64,000 nucleotides of DNA from Vibrio furnissii CIP 102972. GTDB taxonomy: Bacteria; Pseudomonadota; Gammaproteobacteria; Enterobacterales; Vibrionaceae. Below are positions 45,596 through 54,156 of this stretch, piece by piece; the stretch's first letter is position 1, and each line of letters begins with the position of its first letter. Under the pieces are notes generated by a model that had not been told where the DNA came from, ran no database searches, and was given only the letters and a program-made list of their open reading frames with translations. Both the position numbers and the translations under genes were made by a program. The DNA is taken from NCBI RefSeq assembly GCF_000176175.1, contig NZ_ACZP01000020.1:124001-188000 (forward strand). The letters are read 5' to 3'.

Positions 45596-45618
45596 GCTTT
45601 TAACTAAGGCTTTTAACT
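45596..45618. repeat. Direct repeat upstream of pilA
   Basis: GCTTTTAACT occurs twice at 45596-45605 and 45609-45618, one and a quarter helical turns apart, 150-170 bp before the pilA ATG. It could bind a regulator. I cannot place a clear promoter in 45568-45765. Confidence 0.45.
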
Positions 45619-45765
45619 GAGTCGAAAGAATTTGCCCAATTCATGCAACCCGAACAATAAAAATCCCGAATGACTCGCGCCCTCTGATTCCAACAATGTC
45701 CCTTAAATCAGCAACTTCTTATGCTCTTGCCCATCGTCACAAACACACGCATAACGGAGAGTTTC

Positions 45766-46215
45766 ATGAACGCGAATCAACGCAAAAAGCAACAAGGCTT
45801 TACCCTGATCGAACTGATGATCGTGGTTGCCATCATCGGCGTCCTGTCGGCCATTGCCGTCCCCGCCTATAAAAATTATGTCACCAAGAGCGAGATTGCT
45901 TCTGGTTTTGCCACGATCAAATCAACCATCACACCAGCAGAATTAATTGTCCAATCAGAAGGCACATTGAAAGCTGTCAGTGGAGCAACGATCTTAGATG
46001 CAATAGGCATTACATCAGGTGCAAATCCTATTGGCGAATTGACGGCTGTAGAAGGAAACACCACGCATAAAGGTCAGATGGCGTTTGAATTTAAAAACGG
46101 AGGAGCAGCACCAGCGACGTTCACTTATACACGTGAAGATAATGGTTGGAAATGTACGTTCGATCCTAAAACAACTGGCTTAGCGACTACTGATGCCCCT
46201 AAAGGCTGTCAATAA
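45766..46215 (+). CDS. pilA: Type IVa major pilin PilA
   Basis: This prepilin forms the shaft of the type IVa pilus (attachment to chitin, twitching or DNA uptake). The protein is 149 aa. PilD cleaves after G11 in QQG-FTLIELMIVVAIIG, leaving a 138-aa pilin with the conserved Glu at mature position 5 (residue 16). A C-terminal disulfide loop C130-C148 closes the D-region. The start at 45766 has GGAGA upstream. The variable part (45901-46200) is about 44% G+C by hand count, lower than the conserved start (about 51%), as expected for a gene exchanged between strains. Confidence 0.94.
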   Translation: MNANQRKKQQGFTLIELMIVVAIIGVLSAIAVPAYKNYVTKSEIASGFATIKSTITPAELIVQSEGTLKAVSGATILDAIGITSGANPIGELTAVEGNTTHKGQMAFEFKNGGAAPATFTYTREDNGWKCTFDPKTTGLATTDAPKGCQ

Positions 46216-46220
46216 TCCCA

Positions 46221-47909
46221 ATGCTGACCAACCTTATCGCCATTCTGCGTCAGGCTAAGTTGATCAGCCCAACGCAGGAACAGGCCGTGATCGATCATAT
46301 TCACGCTTCCGGTGCCACGGTGCCGGAGGCGTTGATCGATTTGGCGATATTTCATCATCACGATTTAACCGAGCAACTGAGTCAGATCTTTGGCCTACCC
46401 GAAACCGATCTCACTCGGTTTGATTACGCGCCATTGTGCCAGCAGTTGGGACTTCGAGAACTCATCACCCGCTACCAAGCCCTGCCGCTGCACAGCAATG
46501 GCCAAATCCTGACGTTGGCGGTTGCTGACCCAACTCACCTGCAAGTCGAAGACGAGTTTCGCTTTGCCACCGGATTACAGGTGGAACTGGTGCTCGCCGA
46601 TCACAAGGCGCTGCATGCCGCCATTCGCCGCTTGTATGGGCGCAGCCTTGCGACGCCGGGGACGCAAGGCAAAGAGATCAGTCAGGATGAATTGGCGGAT
46701 CTGGTACAGATCTCTGACGACGAAAAAACCACCATCGAAGATCTCAGCCAAGATGATTCACCGGTCAGTCGTTTTATCAACCAGATCCTACTCGATGCCG
46801 TGCGCAAAGGTGCGTCCGACATTCACTTTGAGCCGTATGAGTCCCACTACCGTATTCGTCTACGCTGTGACGGCATTCTGGTCGAAACCCAACAACCAGC
46901 CAGTCACCTCAGCCGACGCTTGGCAGCCCGAATCAAAATTTTGTCGAAATTAGATATTGCCGAGCGCCGCCTCCCGCAAGATGGACGCATCAAACTGCGC
47001 TTGGATGCCGACACCGCGATTGATATGCGTGTATCGACCTTGCCAACATTGTGGGGTGAAAAGATTGTTCTGCGCCTACTCGACAGCAGTGCGGCCAACC
47101 TCAACATCGACAAACTCGGCTACAACGAGCAGCAAAAGCAGCTCTACCTCGCGGCCCTCACCAAACCGCAAGGCATGATCTTAATGACCGGCCCAACCGG
47201 CAGCGGCAAAACTGTGTCGCTCTACACCGGATTACGCATTCTCAATACCGAACAAGTGAACATCTCCACCGCCGAAGATCCGGTGGAAATCAACCTGCCC
47301 GGCATCAATCAGGTGCAAGTTCAACCCAAAATCGGCTTTGGCTTTGCACAAGCGCTGCGCTCGTTTCTGCGTCAAGATCCCGATGTGGTGATGGTGGGCG
47401 AAATCCGCGATCTAGAAACGGCAGAAATCGCCATTAAGGCCGCGCAAACCGGGCACTTGGTGCTCTCAACCTTGCACACCAACTCGGCCGCGGAAACCGT
47501 GATTCGTTTAGCCAACATGGGCATTGAACCCTTTAACCTTGCCTCATCATTGAGCCTGATCATTGCGCAGCGGCTGGCCCGCCGTTTGTGCCCGCATTGC
47601 AAGGTCGCCATCACGCCCCCAGCTGCGCTGCAGCAGCAATTTGGCTTGCTCGCCGAAGATGCCGTGTACGAAGCACATCCATCGGGTTGCACGGAATGCA
47701 CCAATGGGTATAGCGGCCGCGTGGGCATTTATGAAGTGATGGCGTTTCATCCCGCCTTGGCGGACGCGGTGATGCAGCGCGCCAGCATTCATCAAATCGA
47801 AACCATTGCCCAACAGCACGGCATGCAACCCCTGCTGCAATCGGGGATTGAAAAACTGCGCGCGGGCATCACCAGTTTTAGTGAATTACAGCGAGTACTC
47901 TACTTTTAG
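46221..47909 (+). CDS. pilB: Type IVa pilus extension ATPase PilB
   Basis: This hexameric cytoplasmic ATPase drives pilus polymerisation. The protein is 562 aa: an N-terminal GspE-like domain, the catalytic Glu region, Walker A GPTGSGKT (324-331), the Asp box, the atypical Walker B GEIRDLETAE, the His box and a four-Cys zinc motif (CPHC and CTEC). It starts 5 bp after pilA, so it is co-transcribed. Its stop codon lies inside a tandem repeat. Confidence 0.96.
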   Translation: MLTNLIAILRQAKLISPTQEQAVIDHIHASGATVPEALIDLAIFHHHDLTEQLSQIFGLPETDLTRFDYAPLCQQLGLRELITRYQALPLHSNGQILTLAVADPTHLQVEDEFRFATGLQVELVLADHKALHAAIRRLYGRSLATPGTQGKEISQDELADLVQISDDEKTTIEDLSQDDSPVSRFINQILLDAVRKGASDIHFEPYESHYRIRLRCDGILVETQQPASHLSRRLAARIKILSKLDIAERRLPQDGRIKLRLDADTAIDMRVSTLPTLWGEKIVLRLLDSSAANLNIDKLGYNEQQKQLYLAALTKPQGMILMTGPTGSGKTVSLYTGLRILNTEQVNISTAEDPVEINLPGINQVQVQPKIGFGFAQALRSFLRQDPDVVMVGEIRDLETAEIAIKAAQTGHLVLSTLHTNSAAETVIRLANMGIEPFNLASSLSLIIAQRLARRLCPHCKVAITPPAALQQQFGLLAEDAVYEAHPSGCTECTNGYSGRVGIYEVMAFHPALADAVMQRASIHQIETIAQQHGMQPLLQSGIEKLRAGITSFSELQRVLYF

Positions 47910-47953
47910 TGACCCGATTGTTGAGTCACTGAATTGTTTAGTCACCGAATTGT
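47906..47953 (+). repeat. Three 16-bp tandem repeats across the pilB stop codon
   Basis: The units are TTAGTGACCCGATTGT (47906), TGAGTCACTGAATTGT (47922) and TTAGTCACCGAATTGT (47938). The first contains the pilB stop TAG (47907-47909). They fill most of the 78-bp pilB-pilC spacer. Confidence 0.85.
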
Positions 47954-47987
47954 TCCCTTGCCACTTCAAGTTGAATGAGCCACGACC

Positions 47988-49214
47988 ATGAAACCAAATA
48001 AAGCTGCCGAATTGAAAAACTTCCGCTGGAAAGGCATCAACAGCTCCGGGCGAAAAGTTGCCGGACACACCTTGGCCATCAGTGAAATCGAAGTGCGCGA
48101 CAAGCTCAAAGAGCAGCACATTCAGGTGAAGAAGATCAAAAAAGGCAGCATTTCACTGCTGACTCGCCTCACCCACCGTGTCAAGACTCGCGACATCACC
48201 CTGCTTACACGCCAGCTTTCCACCATGCTGACTACAGGTGTACCCATCGTTCAAGCGTTGAAACTGGTTGGCGACAATCACCGCAAAGCAGAAATGAAAT
48301 CAATTCTGGCTCAAGTCACCAAAGGGGTAGAAGCTGGCACCCCAATGTCCAAAGCGATGCGCACCGCCAGCCCACATTTTGATGCGCTGTACGTTGACCT
48401 CATAGCCACCGGCGAGCAATCCGGGAATTTGGCCGAAGTGTTTGAGCGCCTTGCCACCTATCGAGAAAAAAGCGAACAACTACGCGCCAAAGTGATCAAG
48501 GCGCTGATCTATCCGGCGATGGTGATGTTGGTCGCGTTGGGCGTCTCTTATCTGATGCTGACCATGGTCATTCCCGAGTTTGAAAGCATGTTCAAAGGCT
48601 TTGGCGCAGAGCTTCCTTGGTTTACCCAGCAAATTCTTAAACTCTCCCACGGCGTGCAAGCCTACAGCCTATGGGGCGTACTAGCGACCAGCGCTGGCCT
48701 TTTGGCTCTCAAAACCGCGCGCAACAAATCATTGGTCTTTCGATTGAAAACCAGCCGCCTTGGCTTGCGTTTTCCTGTTGTCGGCGCGGTCTTAGCCAAG
48801 GCAGCCATTGCCAAATTCAGCCGCACATTGGCCACCAGTTTTAGCGCCGGTATACCGATTCTGGCCAGTTTAAAAACCACCGCCAAAACCGCCGGCAACG
48901 TCCATTTTGAAACCGCGATTCAGGAGGTGCATCGCCATACCGCGGCAGGCATGCCGATGTATATCGCCATGCGCAATACCGACGCATTTCCGGAGATGGT
49001 GCTGCAAATGGTAATGATTGGCGAAGAGTCGGGCAAGCTTGACGACATGCTGAACAAAGTCGCGACCATTTATGAGTTTGAAGTCGACAATACCGTGGAC
49101 AATCTGGGGAAAATTCTCGAGCCGCTGATCATCGTCTTTCTGGGAGTGGTCGTTGGCGGGCTGGTGGTTGCGATGTACCTCCCCATCTTTAACTTAATGA
49201 GTGTATTGGGTTAG
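47988..49214 (+). CDS. pilC: Type IVa pilus inner-membrane platform protein PilC
   Basis: This protein connects PilB motion to pilin insertion. It is 408 aa with two GspF domains and three transmembrane helices (about 175-195, 225-245 and near the C-terminus, LIIVFLGVVVGGLVVAMYLP). The start MKPNKAAELKNFRWKGINSSG matches the family. It follows pilB after a spacer with tandem repeats, and pilD follows 51 bp later. Confidence 0.95.
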   Translation: MKPNKAAELKNFRWKGINSSGRKVAGHTLAISEIEVRDKLKEQHIQVKKIKKGSISLLTRLTHRVKTRDITLLTRQLSTMLTTGVPIVQALKLVGDNHRKAEMKSILAQVTKGVEAGTPMSKAMRTASPHFDALYVDLIATGEQSGNLAEVFERLATYREKSEQLRAKVIKALIYPAMVMLVALGVSYLMLTMVIPEFESMFKGFGAELPWFTQQILKLSHGVQAYSLWGVLATSAGLLALKTARNKSLVFRLKTSRLGLRFPVVGAVLAKAAIAKFSRTLATSFSAGIPILASLKTTAKTAGNVHFETAIQEVHRHTAAGMPMYIAMRNTDAFPEMVLQMVMIGEESGKLDDMLNKVATIYEFEVDNTVDNLGKILEPLIIVFLGVVVGGLVVAMYLPIFNLMSVLG

Positions 49215-49265
49215 TATGGACACCTCTGATTGACGCACTAAGGCAACGCGCCGCGAGCATATTGC

Positions 49266-50135
49266 ATGGACATTTTTACTTTCTATCCCTGGCTGTTTCC
49301 CACGCTGGCCACCTTGCTGGGTCTGATCATCGGCAGTTTTCTCAATGTGGTGATCTATCGCTTGCCGAAAATCATGGAGCGCGAGTGGCGTCAAGACTGT
49401 GCCGAGTCCTTTCCGGAATACCACATTGAACCGCCCCAAGGTGTGTTAACACTCAGCACGCCCCGTTCCACCTGCCCACATTGCGATACACCGATTCGTA
49501 TCATCGACAATATTCCGGTGCTAAGCTGGCTGCTACTGCGCGGCAAGTGCTCGCAGTGCCACGCACCTATTAGCGCTCGCTACCCACTGATTGAATCGTT
49601 TACGGCGTTATGCAGCTTGGCGATTGCTTTGCAGTTTGGTTTTAGCTGGTTTGCGGTGGCTTTGCTGTTTTTCAGTTATGTGCTGATTGCGGCAACCTTC
49701 ATCGACTTCGACACCATGCTGCTGCCTGACCAACTGACGCTACCGTTGATGTGGGGCGGTATCGCACTCGCGCTAGCGGGCATCAGCCCAATCACGTTGC
49801 ACGATGCCGTGATCGGTGCGATGGCGGGGTATCTAGCGCTGTGGTCCGTCTACTGGCTGTTTAAACTGCTCACGGGCAAGGAAGGCATGGGCTATGGCGA
49901 CTTTAAGTTGTTGGCCGCGCTGGGCGCTTGGCTCGGATGGCAGCAGCTGCCGATCATCATTTTGATGTCTTCGGTGGTCGGCCTCGTGTTTGGTCTGATT
50001 CAACTGCGCCTGCAAAAACGCGGCATAGATAAAGCCTTCCCGTTTGGCCCTTATCTGGCGATTGCGGGCTGGCTGTCAGCGCTATACGGTCAGGCGATCG
50101 TTGGTTGGTATTTTCATTCCGTATTAGGATTTTGA
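49266..50135 (+). CDS. pilD: Prepilin peptidase PilD (leader peptidase / N-methyltransferase)
   Basis: This membrane enzyme cleaves and N-methylates type IV prepilins, including MSHA, competence and type II secretion pseudopilins in Vibrio. The protein is 289 aa. The N-terminal four-Cys motif (C70, C73, C95, C98) and the catalytic aspartates of the GXGD-type protease (D149 in FIDFDTMLLPD, D212 in GYGDFKLL) are present. It ends 2 bp before coaE. Confidence 0.96.
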   Translation: MDIFTFYPWLFPTLATLLGLIIGSFLNVVIYRLPKIMEREWRQDCAESFPEYHIEPPQGVLTLSTPRSTCPHCDTPIRIIDNIPVLSWLLLRGKCSQCHAPISARYPLIESFTALCSLAIALQFGFSWFAVALLFFSYVLIAATFIDFDTMLLPDQLTLPLMWGGIALALAGISPITLHDAVIGAMAGYLALWSVYWLFKLLTGKEGMGYGDFKLLAALGAWLGWQQLPIIILMSSVVGLVFGLIQLRLQKRGIDKAFPFGPYLAIAGWLSALYGQAIVGWYFHSVLGF

Positions 50136-50137
50136 CG

Positions 50138-50746
50138 ATGGCACTCATCATTGGTTTAACCGGCGGTATCGCCAGCGGAAAGACCACCGTGGCAAATCTG
50201 TTCCATCAGCATTTCGCCATCGATATTGTCGATGCCGATGTGGTGGCCCGCGAAGTGGTCGCGCAAGGAACACCGGGACTGCATGCCATCACCGCGCATT
50301 TTGGTGACGCCATCCTCCACGCTGATGGCACCCTAAATCGCACCGCCCTGCGCGAGCGTATTTTTACCGATAACGATGAGAAAAACTGGCTCAATCATTT
50401 GTTGCATCCATTGATTCGCGAAAAAATGACACAGGATTTACGACAAGTCCGCTCTCCTTATGCGTTACTAGTGGTTCCATTGCTCGTGGAGAACCAACTG
50501 CAGTCTATGGCAGACCGCATTTTGGTGGTCGATGTCGATGAAGCAACCCAGATCGCGCGCACCATGTCGCGCGATCATGTGTCCGAGCAGCAGGTGAAGG
50601 CGATTCTGTCTTCGCAAGCGAGCCGTGAACAACGTTTAGCCATCGCCGACGATGTGATTAAAAATAACGCAGAAAACCAGAAACTTTTGCCTCAAATCAC
50701 AGAATTGCACCAAAAGTATCTAGCCATAAGCCGTACAAATCTGTGA
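50138..50746 (+). CDS. coaE: Dephospho-CoA kinase
   Basis: This enzyme does the last step of CoA synthesis. The protein is 202 aa, with the P-loop GLTGGIASGKTT at 6-17 and the DADVVARE block. The start at 50138 is 2 bp after pilD. The pilD-coaE-zapD-yacG order is conserved in E. coli and Vibrio. With panB and panC, it is the second CoA-pathway locus in the window. Confidence 0.96.
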   Translation: MALIIGLTGGIASGKTTVANLFHQHFAIDIVDADVVAREVVAQGTPGLHAITAHFGDAILHADGTLNRTALRERIFTDNDEKNWLNHLLHPLIREKMTQDLRQVRSPYALLVVPLLVENQLQSMADRILVVDVDEATQIARTMSRDHVSEQQVKAILSSQASREQRLAIADDVIKNNAENQKLLPQITELHQKYLAISRTNL

Positions 50747-50778
50747 GAATAAGTCCCAAATAACCCAAGGCTAGTTTG

Positions 50779-51519
50779 ATGACCACACATAAGTTTGAAC
50801 ATCCGCTCAACGAAAAAACGCGTATTTACCTTCGTGTCGAAGCGCTGCTCAATCAGATGGAGCAAGCGTCGCAGTTTAGCGACGAAATTCAGCATCAGCT
50901 ATTCTTCCGCTCACTGTTCGATCTGCTAGAAATTTTTGAGCAGATCCAACTCAAAAGTGAACTGGCTAAAGACATCGAAAAGCAGCGCCTGGCTTATCGC
51001 AACTGGCTGAACGTGGAAGGCGTTGACCAAGCGATGCTGCTCGGCTTGTTGCGTGAAATCGACGACGTCCACCGCCACCTCATGGGCGGCGAGCGCTTCG
51101 GCCAATCCCTCAAAGAAGACCGTTTTCTCAGTGCCATTCGCCAACGCTTTAATCTGCCGGGTGGGTCATGTTGCTTTGACCTTCCGGCGCTGCATTATTG
51201 GCTGCACTTAGCCTTAGCGCAAAAAACTCGCGATGCTCATCAATGGATGCAAACCCTGCAACCGCTCGCTGATGCCCTGAAGTTATGGCTCAAGCTGACA
51301 CGAGAAACCGGCAACTTCCGTGCCCGTGAAGCGAAGTCTGGGTTCTACCAAAGCGATGCGGAAGAAGCCAACATTCTGCGCCTGTCGATTCCGTTAGATT
51401 ACGGTGTGTACCCGATGATTTCTGGACACAAAAATCGATTTGCCATCAAGTTCATCGATTTCAGCTCTGGCCAAGCCAGCACGCAAGACATTGCTTTCGA
51501 TCTTGCCGTGTGCAGCTAA
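50779..51519 (+). CDS. zapD: Cell division protein ZapD
   Basis: ZapD (YacF) bundles FtsZ filaments at the septum. The protein is 246 aa and mainly helical in the N-terminal half, with the family blocks FEHPLNEKTRIYLRVEALL and FYQSDAEEANILRL. The ATG at 50779 is preferred to an in-frame TTG directly before it. It is followed by yacG after 57 bp. Confidence 0.94.
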   Translation: MTTHKFEHPLNEKTRIYLRVEALLNQMEQASQFSDEIQHQLFFRSLFDLLEIFEQIQLKSELAKDIEKQRLAYRNWLNVEGVDQAMLLGLLREIDDVHRHLMGGERFGQSLKEDRFLSAIRQRFNLPGGSCCFDLPALHYWLHLALAQKTRDAHQWMQTLQPLADALKLWLKLTRETGNFRAREAKSGFYQSDAEEANILRLSIPLDYGVYPMISGHKNRFAIKFIDFSSGQASTQDIAFDLAVCS

Positions 51520-51576
51520 CGTCGCCATACTTCAGTTCATTCACGGCGAGCCATTCTCGACGTACAGGATAAAACC

Positions 51577-51774
51577 ATGTCAAAAAAAATTACGGTGGTG
51601 AAATGCCCCACATGCGGCCAAGGTGTTGAATGGGGTGAACAAAGCCCTCATCGTCCGTTTTGCAGTAAAAAATGTCAGATGATTGATTTCGGTGAATGGG
51701 CCGATGAAGAGAAATCGATTCCCGGCGCGCCGGACATGTCCGACAGCGACGGTTGGTCGGAAGACAACTACTAA
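51577..51774 (+). CDS. yacG: DNA gyrase inhibitor YacG
   Basis: This small zinc-finger protein of 65 aa binds GyrB and inhibits gyrase in E. coli. Zinc ligands are C10, C13, C29 and C33 in CPTC and CSKKC, followed by IDFGEWADEE. It is the last gene of the pil-coaE-zapD run. The topoisomerase IV genes follow on the other strand, a suggestive but unproved neighbour. Confidence 0.94.
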   Translation: MSKKITVVKCPTCGQGVEWGEQSPHRPFCSKKCQMIDFGEWADEEKSIPGAPDMSDSDGWSEDNY

Positions 51775-51800
51775 CCCGCATTGCTTGCTACGCCCAAGCT

Positions 51801-51839
51801 AAGTGACACAAATAAGTGACACAAATAAGCGACACAAAA
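51801..51839. repeat. Three 13-bp tandem repeats after yacG
   Basis: AAGTGACACAAAT at 51801 and 51814 is followed by AAGCGACACAAAA at 51827. The last unit runs into the A-run of the terminator. Confidence 0.85.
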
Positions 51840-51862
51840 AAGCCCCGCAGTGCGGGGCTTTT
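51836..51862. terminator. Terminator between yacG and parC
   Basis: AAAAGCCCCGCA pairs almost without loop with TGCGGGGCTTTT. The T-run is strong on the minus strand (end of parC) and shorter on the plus strand. Confidence 0.9.
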
Positions 51863-51879
51863 GCTTCGTTCAGTTCGCG

Positions 51880-54153
51880 TTATTCTTCTTCCGAACTCAC
51901 TTGACCATCCACGTCCAGATCAATCCGAGTCACACGTTGTAAGCCACGAGGTAGCAAGCCCCCACGACGACCACGCTCACCACGGTAATTGTCCAGATCG
52001 GCCGGTTTGAGCCCCAGCTTGCGTTTACCCGCATACAGCGTGATGGTGACGCCTTTCGGCAGCGCCATCAGATGCGATACCACTTCTTCACGGGCTTTGG
52101 CTTTCGCTGCCGGAATGTTGATGATCTTGTTGCCTTTCCCTTTGCCCAATTGTGGCAGATCTTTGATCGGGAACAGCAGCATACGGCCTTGATTGGTGAT
52201 GGCTAAGATCTCATCACTTTCCAGATCGTTCACCGCTTGAGGCGCCATGATCTCTGCATTTTCAGGCAAATTCACCAGCGCTTTCCCGCTGCGGTTTTTC
52301 GACAACAAGTCGGTGCCTTTACACACGAAACCGTAACCGGCATCCGAGCCCACCAGCCACAGTTGATCTTCTTCGCCCATCACCACCTGACGAATTGACG
52401 TGCCTTCAGCCACGTTGAGACGCCCCGTGATCGGCTCACCCTGACCGCGTGCAGACGGCAGTGTGTGTGATTCGAGTGAGTAACTGCGTCCATCACTGCC
52501 TAGGAAGACCGCTTGTTGGTTACTCTTACCACACGCGTGCGCTAAGTAGTTGTCGCCGGCTTTGTAGTTCAAGCCTTCACAATCGACTTCATGACCTTTC
52601 GCGTGACGAATCCAACCTTTTTCCGACAGAACGACGGTGATCGCTTCACTTGGCATCAAATCGCGCTCTGTCAGCGCCTTGGCTTCTTCACGTTCTACCA
52701 ACGGTGAACGGCGATCGTCACCGTATTTTTCCGCGTCAGCTTTCAGTTCTTTTTTCAGCAACGTATTCAGACGACGCTCAGAGCCCAGCAACTCTTCCAG
52801 TTTCTTGCGCTCTTTTTCCAGCTCGTCTTGCTCGCCGCGGATCTTCATCTCTTCCAATTTGGCCAAGTGACGCAGTTTGGTATCCAGAATCGCGTCCGCT
52901 TGAATATCGCTGATGCCAAAACGGGCCATCAGCACCGCTTTTGGATCGTCTTCTGTGCGAATGATTTCAATCACTTCATCGATATTGAGGTACGCAATCA
53001 GCAAACCTTCTAAGATGTGCAGACGCGCCAGCACTTTATCCAGACGGTATTGCAGACGAGAACGCACGGTCTCACGACGGAACTGAATCCATTCACTCAA
53101 AATGCTGACCAGACCTTTCACCTGCGGGCGATTGTCGAGGCCAATCATGTTGAGGTTCACGCGGTAGCTGCGTTCCAAATCGGTCGAGGCAAACAGGTGA
53201 TTCATCAGCAGATCGCAATCGACACGGTTTGAACGCGGCACAATCACGATGCGAGTCGGGTTTTCATGATCCGATTCGTCGCGCAAATCTTCCACCATCG
53301 GCAGTTTCTTCGCACGCATCTGGTTGGCAATCTGCTCCAGCAGTTTAGCGCCAGACACCTGATGCGGCAGCGCGGTGATCACCACGTCGGCGCCTTCTTT
53401 GTGCCACACCGCGCGCATTTTCACACTGCCGCGGCCGGTACGATACACTTTTTCCAGCTCAACCTGCGGCGAAATAATCTCCGCTTCGGTTGGGTAATCC
53501 GGGCCTTTCACGTATTGCATCAGATCCGACAGCCCAGCTTGCGGGTTGTCGATCAAATGAATGGTCGCATCCGCCACTTCACGCACGTTGTGCGGTGGAA
53601 TGTCGGTCGCCATACCCACGGCAATACCGGTCACACCATTGAGCAGAATGTGTGGCAGGCGCGCTGGCAGCATCTTCGGCTCTTTCATCGTGCCGTCGAA
53701 GTTCGGTTGCCAATCAACCGTACCCTGACCCAATTCGCTTAGCAGTACTTCAGCAAACTTCGACAGTTTCGCTTCGGTATAACGCATCGCCGCGAATGAT
53801 TTCGGATCATCCGGCGCACCCCAGTTCCCCTGACCGTCCACCAATGGGTAACGGTAAGAGAATGGCTGCGCCATCAGCACCATCGCTTCATAACACGCCG
53901 AGTCGCCGTGCGGGTGGTATTTACCCAGTACGTCACCGACGGTACGCGCCGATTTTTTGTATTTGGCTGAGGCAGAAAGTCCCAACTCAGACATTGCATA
54001 AATGATACGTCGTTGTACCGGTTTCAAGCCGTCGCCAATGTATGGCAACGCCCGGTCCATGATGACGTACATGGAATAATTCAGATAAGCGTCTTCAGTA
54101 AACTTGCGCAGCGGCAGCTGTTCAACGCCATCGTAGGTGATTTCAGTCGACAT
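51880..54153 (-). CDS. parC: DNA topoisomerase IV subunit A
   Basis: ParC cuts and rejoins DNA to separate daughter chromosomes. The protein is 757 aa. The catalytic Tyr125 is in AAMRYTEAKL. The quinolone-resistance region reads HPHGDSACYEA, with the sensitive-type Ser85 and Glu89. Beta-pinwheel repeats fill the C-terminus. It starts 3 bp after the parE stop, so the two are co-transcribed. Confidence 0.97.
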   Translation of the reverse strand: MSTEITYDGVEQLPLRKFTEDAYLNYSMYVIMDRALPYIGDGLKPVQRRIIYAMSELGLSASAKYKKSARTVGDVLGKYHPHGDSACYEAMVLMAQPFSYRYPLVDGQGNWGAPDDPKSFAAMRYTEAKLSKFAEVLLSELGQGTVDWQPNFDGTMKEPKMLPARLPHILLNGVTGIAVGMATDIPPHNVREVADATIHLIDNPQAGLSDLMQYVKGPDYPTEAEIISPQVELEKVYRTGRGSVKMRAVWHKEGADVVITALPHQVSGAKLLEQIANQMRAKKLPMVEDLRDESDHENPTRIVIVPRSNRVDCDLLMNHLFASTDLERSYRVNLNMIGLDNRPQVKGLVSILSEWIQFRRETVRSRLQYRLDKVLARLHILEGLLIAYLNIDEVIEIIRTEDDPKAVLMARFGISDIQADAILDTKLRHLAKLEEMKIRGEQDELEKERKKLEELLGSERRLNTLLKKELKADAEKYGDDRRSPLVEREEAKALTERDLMPSEAITVVLSEKGWIRHAKGHEVDCEGLNYKAGDNYLAHACGKSNQQAVFLGSDGRSYSLESHTLPSARGQGEPITGRLNVAEGTSIRQVVMGEEDQLWLVGSDAGYGFVCKGTDLLSKNRSGKALVNLPENAEIMAPQAVNDLESDEILAITNQGRMLLFPIKDLPQLGKGKGNKIINIPAAKAKAREEVVSHLMALPKGVTITLYAGKRKLGLKPADLDNYRGERGRRGGLLPRGLQRVTRIDLDVDGQVSSEEE

Positions 54154-54156
54154 TCG

